A stretch of DNA of 64,000 nucleotides from an uncultured Chloroflexales bacterium (GTDB lineage Bacteria; Chloroflexota; Chloroflexia; Chloroflexales; Chloroflexaceae), in NCBI GenBank assembly GCA_937925925.1, contig CALANA010000091.1, positions 1 to 64,000 on the forward strand. Direction: 5' to 3'. The translations under genes were made by a program, and so were the position numbers. The first letter of the stretch is position 1, and each line of letters starts with the position of its first letter. Below the pieces are notes generated by a model. It worked only from the letters and a program-made list of their open reading frames with translations. It was not told the DNA's origin and made no database searches. Shown in pieces: positions 59,236 to 64,000 of this stretch.

Positions 59236-60510
59236 TTAATGCTCCGGCAATAGTGGGTTGATCGAGCGCTGGATCAGCGCTGGATCTTCAACGAGCTTGC
59301 GACGTATCACTCTCCAATATTCGGGCCTCTCATACCCCAGTTGCCAGATTGCAATCCCGGCCAGATCTAACTCTTGCACCAGATCGAGTTTGGATTCGAG
59401 GCCCTTGTCAGTCATAAACCAGACCTCACGGCTACCCTGCGCCGATTGATACACAAACCAGCTTTCATCAACCGGGCCACGGCTGTTGCGTTCCATCAGG
59501 TTCACCGTCAATCCCTGGGAAGCAATCAGATCCTCGATATCGCTCCAGGGCAGGCCGCGTGCGGTACCACCGGGAGGCCAGTCATAGCCATAGAATGGCA
59601 CCCCAATCACCACTTTGGCCGGATCAACCACAGAGCGTGCATACTGGGCAACTGCCTGTACCCAGTAGAGCGGTGCAACCGGGCCGGGGCCACTACCGCG
59701 CCAGTGATAATCGTAGGTCATAATCCGTAATCGGTCAACATATTGCCCCAGGACTACCCAGTCCTGATAGCCACCCATGCCACCAAAGTCGTTATCTTTG
59801 GCATGGACGGCCACGGTGAGCATCTTGTTATGACTATGCAGTACGTTAGCGAGATCACGAATAAAGATCGAAAAATCTTCGCGCATCGAAGGATCGAGTG
59901 CCTCATAGTCAATGTCGATGCCATCATAGTTACGGGCCAGCACTTCATCCAGAATATTTTGAATATGCCAGGCGCGCAACTGCGGATCAGAGAGTATGTT
60001 TATGACCGACTGAAAATCGGCGATGTTATGAATAGTCGGAATAACAAGAATATTGTTTTCGTGCGCAATCCGCACAAACTCATCATCGCGGGTGCCGATC
60101 AATCGTCCACTGCTATCGGTATGATACCAGAAAGGACTGACCTCATCAATAATATCTTTGTTCGCCTCGAAAGATGCGCGCGCCCCACCGCTGAACGAGG
60201 GGGGGAGCCAGGCGGCCACATAGCGCCCGGTTTTGGGATAGTAGCGACTATCAGGGCGAAATTGAATATCGGTGGTGACGGGCAGGGTGGCTGGCGTGGG
60301 CGTGGGCGTTGTTGCCACGGCCACCGCGTTGGGCGTCGGCTCCGGGGTAGGGCTGGCTGGTCTGGTGGTGGCTCCAATAATCAGAGGGGTTGGCATTTCG
60401 CTGGTCAACAGAAAGGTTTGATAGACCAGCACCCCCGCAACGCCCAGTGCGCTGATGTAGATCAAGGCAAACAAGAGATTGCGCAGATAACGGATAATAC
60501 GATAATTCAT
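59236..60510 (-). CDS. Glycoside hydrolase family 18 protein, YaaH-like
   Basis: 424 residues; GGGAGC 9 bp before the ATG. An N-terminal membrane anchor (about 12-32) is followed by a Pro/Thr linker (TPEPTPNAVAVATTPTPTPA) and the GH18 barrel. The catalytic signature DGIDIDYEALDP (about 193-204, Glu as acid) is intact; MLTVAVHAKDND, YVDRLRIMTYDYHWRGSGPGPVAPLYWVQAV and GVPFYGYDWP are typical of spore-germination YaaH/YdhD enzymes that cleave N-acetylglucosaminyl bonds. It likely acts on peptidoglycan or a GlcNAc-containing polymer at the outer membrane face. It lies 2 bp after the zincin gene. Confidence 0.88.
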   Translation of the reverse strand: MNYRIIRYLRNLLFALIYISALGVAGVLVYQTFLLTSEMPTPLIIGATTRPASPTPEPTPNAVAVATTPTPTPATLPVTTDIQFRPDSRYYPKTGRYVAAWLPPSFSGGARASFEANKDIIDEVSPFWYHTDSSGRLIGTRDDEFVRIAHENNILVIPTIHNIADFQSVINILSDPQLRAWHIQNILDEVLARNYDGIDIDYEALDPSMREDFSIFIRDLANVLHSHNKMLTVAVHAKDNDFGGMGGYQDWVVLGQYVDRLRIMTYDYHWRGSGPGPVAPLYWVQAVAQYARSVVDPAKVVIGVPFYGYDWPPGGTARGLPWSDIEDLIASQGLTVNLMERNSRGPVDESWFVYQSAQGSREVWFMTDKGLESKLDLVQELDLAGIAIWQLGYERPEYWRVIRRKLVEDPALIQRSINPLLPEH

Positions 60511-60512
60511 AC

Positions 60513-60884
60513 TTAATAGGCTCCCAGTTCGCGCAAGCGGTCGTCACTAATGCCAAAAAGATGCGCTATTTCATGAAAAACAGTTCGACGTACCTGGGCA
60601 CGTAGTGCAATACGGCTGGGGAAGTCGTGTTCCAGTGGTTCTTGAAAAAGAATAATGGTATCTGGCAAATGTACGTGGTGAACGCTCCGCCGCGTTAAGG
60701 GTACTCCTTCGTAGAGTCCATAGAGCGTCTGCCAGGGTTTCAGCCCAACCCGTCGTCGATGGTCGGCGGTGGGTCGTGGCTCGATCAGAATCTCAACATT
60801 GGCCAGATAGCGTGCGAATTCGGGTGGCAAGCTATTGATAGCTTCGATCACCAGTTGCTCAAATTCTGTTCTATCCATGGTCAT
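60513..60884 (-). CDS. Small metalloprotease (minimal zincin, DUF1025-like)
   Basis: About 123 residues from the ATG at 60884 (GAGAG upstream; 60911 and 60878 are alternatives). The zinc motif FHEIAHLFGISDDRL (HExxHxxGxxD, about 104-114) is complete, and LYGLYEGVPLTRRSV with IILFQEPL are the conserved strands of this family (known as minimal metallopeptidases with a conserved YxG). No signal peptide, so cytoplasmic; no protease substrate is known for the family. First gene of the operon with GH18 and TPR genes (2-bp and 4-bp spacings). Confidence 0.82.
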   Translation of the reverse strand: MTMDRTEFEQLVIEAINSLPPEFARYLANVEILIEPRPTADHRRRVGLKPWQTLYGLYEGVPLTRRSVHHVHLPDTIILFQEPLEHDFPSRIALRAQVRRTVFHEIAHLFGISDDRLRELGAY

Positions 60885-61016
60885 CAAATGTTCTCTCAAC
60901 TTCCAGGCCATTATACGGGGCTGAGCAAGACGGTGTCAAGCGTTTTCTGGGCTATTTTGCGTTTGAATAGCAATACCTCTACAATAGACCTGGAAAAAGG
61001 CAGGACTCAAGCAGTG

Positions 61017-61132
61017 AAATAGCGCAATTCTCCATGATGTCGTGAAAAACCGGAGTCTCGTCTTAAGCCTGTAGAGAGCGCTATCCAGGCTCAAGCCATA
61101 GCTCCGGGTTACAATTGAAATAGACTTGCTAT
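61017..61132. repeat. Family C element, diverged
   Basis: Ends ATAGCGCAATTCTCC and AAATAGACTTGCTAT; inner arms GGAGTCTCGTCTTAAGCCTG and CAGGCTCAAGCCATAGCTCC. Confidence 0.5.
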
Positions 61133-61335
61133 TCCTCTCACGAGACTGCGTCGCGGTGGGGGTGCGGGGGCCGCAGGCCCCCACCCATGTTCCCTTTCTG
61201 GTGCGGCGCGGCAAAGCCACACCGCATCCCTCCACACCCCTCGCAAGGGGGGTGCGGCGGAGGGGCGTTGCATGCAACGCCTCTCCGCCCCGCGACAGCT
61301 CTTTTCAGGGGAAGGTTCGTTGTAGTACTATAGAC
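61133..61335. repeat. Family G short element
   Basis: CACGAGACTGCGTCGCGG at the left, GGGGCGTTGCATGCAACGCC, GGTGCGGCGCGGCAAAGCCACACCGC and GGGGGCCGCAGGCCCCC palindromes, and TTCGTTGTAGTACTATAG at the right. It lies 30 bp upstream of the start codon at 61365. Confidence 0.6.
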
Positions 61336-61364
61336 TTTTGTGAGGAGGAGATCCAATAGAAGGT

Positions 61365-62312
61365 ATGACGATACGGCAACTGATTGTATGCATGTTCAGC
61401 TTATGCCTGGTGATCGGTGTGTTGCACTGTAGTGGATGGCGCAGTGGCGCTGGTAATTATGTTGATAATCAGGCGCAACATTCACAACCGGCAATAATGC
61501 TACCCGTACATCTCGGTCGTGTCCAGCCTGTCCAGGCATGGGAGTTGACTGGACACACGCATGTATACCAGGATACCATGTCAGGACCACAGCGCTTTAT
61601 CGCACCCTATGTGCGCCCGGGGTTAGCATCACGTATGGCGGATTTGCGACCGATTATACTCGCAGCGGCAGCACGCCATAATGATCCAGAACAGTCGGGG
61701 ATGAGTGATCGGGAATTTGCAGTGATCATCGCGCTGATCCTGTATAACGAGCATCATGGCTGGCTCGAAGACGATATAACGCTGCTACGGGCATTGAGAC
61801 CGTGGTATGAGCAAGCCCAGGTGCGGGTGAATCGCCAGGGAATTGGCGCAAATTTCAGTGTCTGGCCGACGAATTTACGCCCTTCGGTGGCGCTCGAAAT
61901 TCTGCGGCATGAGGTACCCGTACCTGAACCAACGCGCTTGATTACGGTACCAATCGAGGTGTATGGTAGCCAGATTGTACTCGATGACTATGATTCACAG
62001 CAAGCATTGCTGGCTGCAATTACCGATGAGATTACCCACGATGAGCTGGCGATTGAGTATCTGGCAGCCAATCTGCGGCGGGGGGTCTACCGTGCGCGCT
62101 ACGAGGGTGTTCCAGTAAGCTGGTGGGTATTGGCCGCCTGGCACAATCAAGGCATTGTGCAGCCGATGCAGATATGTACTAACTCGATGGCTGCCACTTA
62201 TGTGCAGCGGGCAGCGGCCTATATGCCCCTCGCACGTCGTCTTATTGCGCAGGAGGGCGCTCTCCGTCTGGCACATTCGAGTAGGGAATATCAGGGGCAG
62301 GCACCACAGTGA
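61365..62312 (+). CDS. Exported protein of unknown function, possibly lysozyme-like
   Basis: 315 residues. A hydrophobic N-terminus (LIVCMFSLCLVIGVLHCSG) could be a signal peptide, with a Cys that only loosely fits a lipobox. The mature part is helical: FAVIIALILYNEHHGWLED (about 125-145) has a Glu in the position expected for a lytic transglycosylase-like catalytic residue, and YLAANLRRGVYRARYEGVPVSWWVLAAWHNQG resembles the later helices of that fold. This is a weak resemblance only. The AGGAGGAG is 15-20 bp upstream, longer than ideal, so translation may start elsewhere. Convergent with the 2Fe-2S protein gene. Confidence 0.6.
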   Translation: MTIRQLIVCMFSLCLVIGVLHCSGWRSGAGNYVDNQAQHSQPAIMLPVHLGRVQPVQAWELTGHTHVYQDTMSGPQRFIAPYVRPGLASRMADLRPIILAAAARHNDPEQSGMSDREFAVIIALILYNEHHGWLEDDITLLRALRPWYEQAQVRVNRQGIGANFSVWPTNLRPSVALEILRHEVPVPEPTRLITVPIEVYGSQIVLDDYDSQQALLAAITDEITHDELAIEYLAANLRRGVYRARYEGVPVSWWVLAAWHNQGIVQPMQICTNSMAATYVQRAAAYMPLARRLIAQEGALRLAHSSREYQGQAPQ

Positions 62313-62411
62313 TACCGGTTGCTGGTGCCAACACTGATTGGTGACGATATTCCGTGCCGCCACAGGCCAAAACGGTTGCCAGATGACCCACTGCATCCAT
62401 TCCATCCCTGG

Positions 62412-62651
62412 CTACGGTGCGTCGCTAGTGTCCAGGTGCGCCTGCACCCGTCCTTCCAGTTCTGTGAGCGTGATGCGCGGAATATAGTCAACACCGATAA
62501 TCATGGCGGGATTATCGTCACAAGCTGCCATACAGTTTAGCTCAACCACACAGAGTTGATCCGCATGGTTCTGCAACAGATCCTGAAGAAAGGCGATCAG
62601 CGCTGGATGCTCGTGCAAACACAGCACACAATAGGTCAATGTCAGGGTCAT
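62412..62651 (-). CDS. Small thioredoxin-like 2Fe-2S protein
   Basis: 79 residues. Cys at 8, 11, 34, 40 and 44. The segment VELNCMAACDDNPAMIIGVDYIPRIT closely resembles the CLGAC..P..I...Y..L part of the 2Fe-2S subunit NuoE and related ferredoxins, and C8-X2-C11 with C40-X3-C44 would be the cluster ligands. An acidic helix (LTELEGRVQAHLDT) closes it. Probably an electron carrier or a sensor; it is not next to any NADH dehydrogenase gene. Convergent with the exported-protein gene. Confidence 0.65.
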   Translation of the reverse strand: MTLTLTYCVLCLHEHPALIAFLQDLLQNHADQLCVVELNCMAACDDNPAMIIGVDYIPRITLTELEGRVQAHLDTSDAP

Positions 62652-62666
62652 GGTAGCATCTCAATT

Positions 62667-63098
62667 CTAGTACACGATGACGGAAATAGTTCCAGGGTTG
62701 TGTCATGCTGAGCGCAGCGCAGCATCGTGCGGAGCGCAGCATCGTGCGCAGCGCGTTGTCATGCTGAGCGAAGCGCAGCATCTTGCGCAGCGCAGCATCG
62801 TGCGGAGCGCAGCATCGTGCGCAGCGCGTTGTCATGCTGAGCGAAGCGCAGCATCTGAGCGCAGCCCGTTGTCATGCTGAGCGAAGCGCAGCATCTTGCG
62901 GGGCGCGTTGTCATGCTGAGCGCAGCGCAGCATCTGAGCGCAGCCCGTTGTCATGCTGAGCGGAGCGAAGCATCTTGCGGGGCGCGTTGTCATGCTGAGC
63001 GCAGCGCAGCATCGTGCGCAGCGCAGCATCTGAGCGCAGCCCTCAGGATGCCCTGCGCTCCGGCGACGCCTCCGCGCAGGATGACCGACAACTAGTAC
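62667..63098. repeat. Family F array, seven GTCATGCTGAGCG units
   Basis: Bounded by CTAGTAC (62667-62673) and ACTAGTAC (63091-63098). Seven copies of TCATGCTGAGCGNAGCGCAGCATC (starting about 62703, 62759, 62832, 62871, 62911, 62951, 62991) are separated by TTGCGCAGCGCG or TGAGCGCAGCCCGTTG. Spacing is irregular and units differ, so it is not a CRISPR. Confidence 0.8.
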
Positions 63099-63376
63099 AG
63101 CTTGGCGTAAATATCTCTATAGTTTCGTTCAACTTCCAGCCGATTGGTGTAGACAGGAAACTATGGAGAAACGTAGGCCCGAATATACTAGCTTGATCTT
63201 GTCTTCTGATTAGAACAGTGACACAACGCCATACCTACACCAACCGAAGTGTCATTCACTGTCTATCAGCAAAGCACATGCTTACGTATTATGGCGCTGC
63301 TTGTACGCATTTGTCAAGACTTTGAAAAGGCTTTGAAAATATATTGCATATACTGCTGCATGCACCAGCGCCTGGC
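63099..63376. other. Intergenic, no feature
   Basis: AT-richer sequence without a gene or recognised repeat; it ends at a family A element. Confidence 0.35.
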
Positions 63377-63492
63377 GTAACCGTTCAGGTGGGGTGGTCA
63401 GGAGGGTCGTTACCCCTCCTGGAGTCTCTTCGGTTGTGCGGGGGCCGCAGGCCCCGCGCCCCCGCCGGCGCAGGTACCACCTGAACGGTTAC
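63377..63492. mobile_element. Family A element (A6) with 9-bp near-duplication
   Basis: 116 bp with perfect 16-bp terminal inverted repeats (GTAACCGTTCAGGTGG). Flanked by GCGCCTGGC (63368-63376) and GTGCCTGGC (63493-63501), one mismatch. Internal stems GGAGGGTCGTTACCCCTCC and GCGGGGGCCGCAGGCCCCGCGCCCCC. Confidence 0.8.
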
Positions 63493-63588
63493 GTGCCTGG
63501 CAACCAACCTGCAGGTAAGCGGGAGCTTCCGTGTTGAGGCGGGTTCCGAACCCGCCCGTACGCGGCTCTTGTTCTGCACGCAAGATGC

Positions 63589-63594
63589 TATAAT
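63589..63594 (+). promoter_or_regulatory. Candidate -10 box
   Basis: TATAAT 56 bp before the start at 63650; no good -35 is visible (TTGTTC at 63569-63574 would give a 14-bp spacer). Confidence 0.3.
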
Positions 63595-63649
63595 GGCCAT
63601 GGTGGCAACAGTTGAAGCAAACGTTAGCACAGTGGGGTCATTCTTAGCT

Positions 63650-64000
63650 ATGAACATGCTGACTTCATCGTCACTATCGGTTATACAACCTGGTTGGAGT
63701 GATCGCCTGCGGCTGAGTTATCTAACAGTGAGTGCGTCACAGTCGTCGGTAGTACTTGTCCATGGATGGGGCGCTTTTAAGGAATTGTGGTGGAGTACAA
63801 TGCTCAAGCTGGCACCGTACTACCGGGTGGTTGCTGTGGATTTACCAGCGCATGGCGACTCGCCGCCCGCCTATCGGTTGACAATACGCGGCCTGGCCGA
63901 GTTACTGGCCGATTTTTGTGCGGAACAGGGCTTGGAGCGGATTGCGCTGGTTGGGCATTCGCTGGGTGGGAACATTGCGCTGGAACTGGCGCTGGCGCGC
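63650..64000 (+). CDS. Alpha/beta hydrolase, truncated by the window end
   Basis: The 5' part of a gene, 117 residues visible from the ATG at 63650 (an in-frame ATG at 63656, and two more upstream at 63593 and 63599, are alternatives). Motifs are intact: VVLVHGWGAFKELWW (oxyanion HG), VVAVDLPAHGDSPP, and the nucleophile elbow ALVGHSLGGNIALE (GHSLG). It should be an esterase, lipase or C-C hydrolase; specificity is in the missing part. Confidence 0.85.
   Translation, partial: MNMLTSSSLSVIQPGWSDRLRLSYLTVSASQSSVVLVHGWGAFKELWWSTMLKLAPYYRVVAVDLPAHGDSPPAYRLTIRGLAELLADFCAEQGLERIALVGHSLGGNIALELALAR

Noticed and set aside
60936-61356. Minus-strand frames of 72-113 codons
   Set aside because: Encoded by family C and G repeats; no start signals.
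62667-63098. CRISPR-like repeat array
   Set aside because: Units are unequal in length, spacers repeat each other, and no cas genes are present.

Overview
The window looks like chromosomal DNA of a member of the Chloroflexota, most probably a filamentous Chloroflexia. This is an inference. It rests on moderate GC, DUF11-type and proline-rich surface proteins, a multi-PAS/STAS sensor protein, long polysaccharide gene clusters, and a very heavy load of small palindromic interspersed repeats. No rRNA, tRNA, CRISPR array, integrase or transposase gene was recognised.

Layout. (1) 1-11.8 kb: signalling and surface. It holds a five-PAS-plus-STAS protein (645-3053), a sensor histidine kinase (5982-8618) overlapping a proline-rich secreted protein (3899-6007), an ornithine cyclodeaminase-family enzyme (9892-10854) and a single-domain response regulator (11357-11740). 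(2) 11.9-33.4 kb: an exopolysaccharide/capsule region. It encodes GT2 and GT4 glycosyltransferases, a Wzz-type chain-length protein, a Wzx-type flippase, an atypical CpsD-like ATPase, a 47-residue membrane protein, a Wzy/ligase-like membrane protein, a hexapeptide acetyltransferase and two secreted proteins. Most of these genes are on the minus strand, in short operons with 4-bp ATGA overlaps. (3) 34.4-37.1 kb: assimilatory sulfur genes, sulfite reductase hemoprotein and an Fe-S APS reductase; the second has a terminator-like hairpin directly before its ribosome binding site. (4) 37.5-49.8 kb: small unknown proteins, an alpha/beta hydrolase homologue, a 1244-residue DUF11 protein, two glycosyltransferases and a ferredoxin-NADP reductase. 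(5) 50.3-64 kb: two tandem GT39-like membrane glycosyltransferases, a GH31 glucosidase, a three-gene zincin/GH18/TPR operon, an unidentified exported protein, a small 2Fe-2S protein and a truncated alpha/beta hydrolase.

The least ordinary content lies between the genes. At least six interspersed repeat families (A-G in the feature list) fill nearly every intergenic gap. Family A is a 16-bp-TIR element with clean 8-bp target duplications. Family B carries a central hairpin whose arms differ completely from copy to copy yet stay perfectly complementary, around a conserved GGCGAAAA-side loop. Several elements sit within 0-2 bp of stop codons, and one separates a gene from its original Shine-Dalgarno sequence.

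The polysaccharide genes fit a Wzx/Wzy-type pathway: glycosyltransferases build the lipid-linked unit, the flippase exports it, and the polymerase, chain-length protein and ATPase control assembly. The initiating phosphoglycosyl transferase and an outer export channel are not in the window. All functions are read from sequence motifs by eye; no database search was run.
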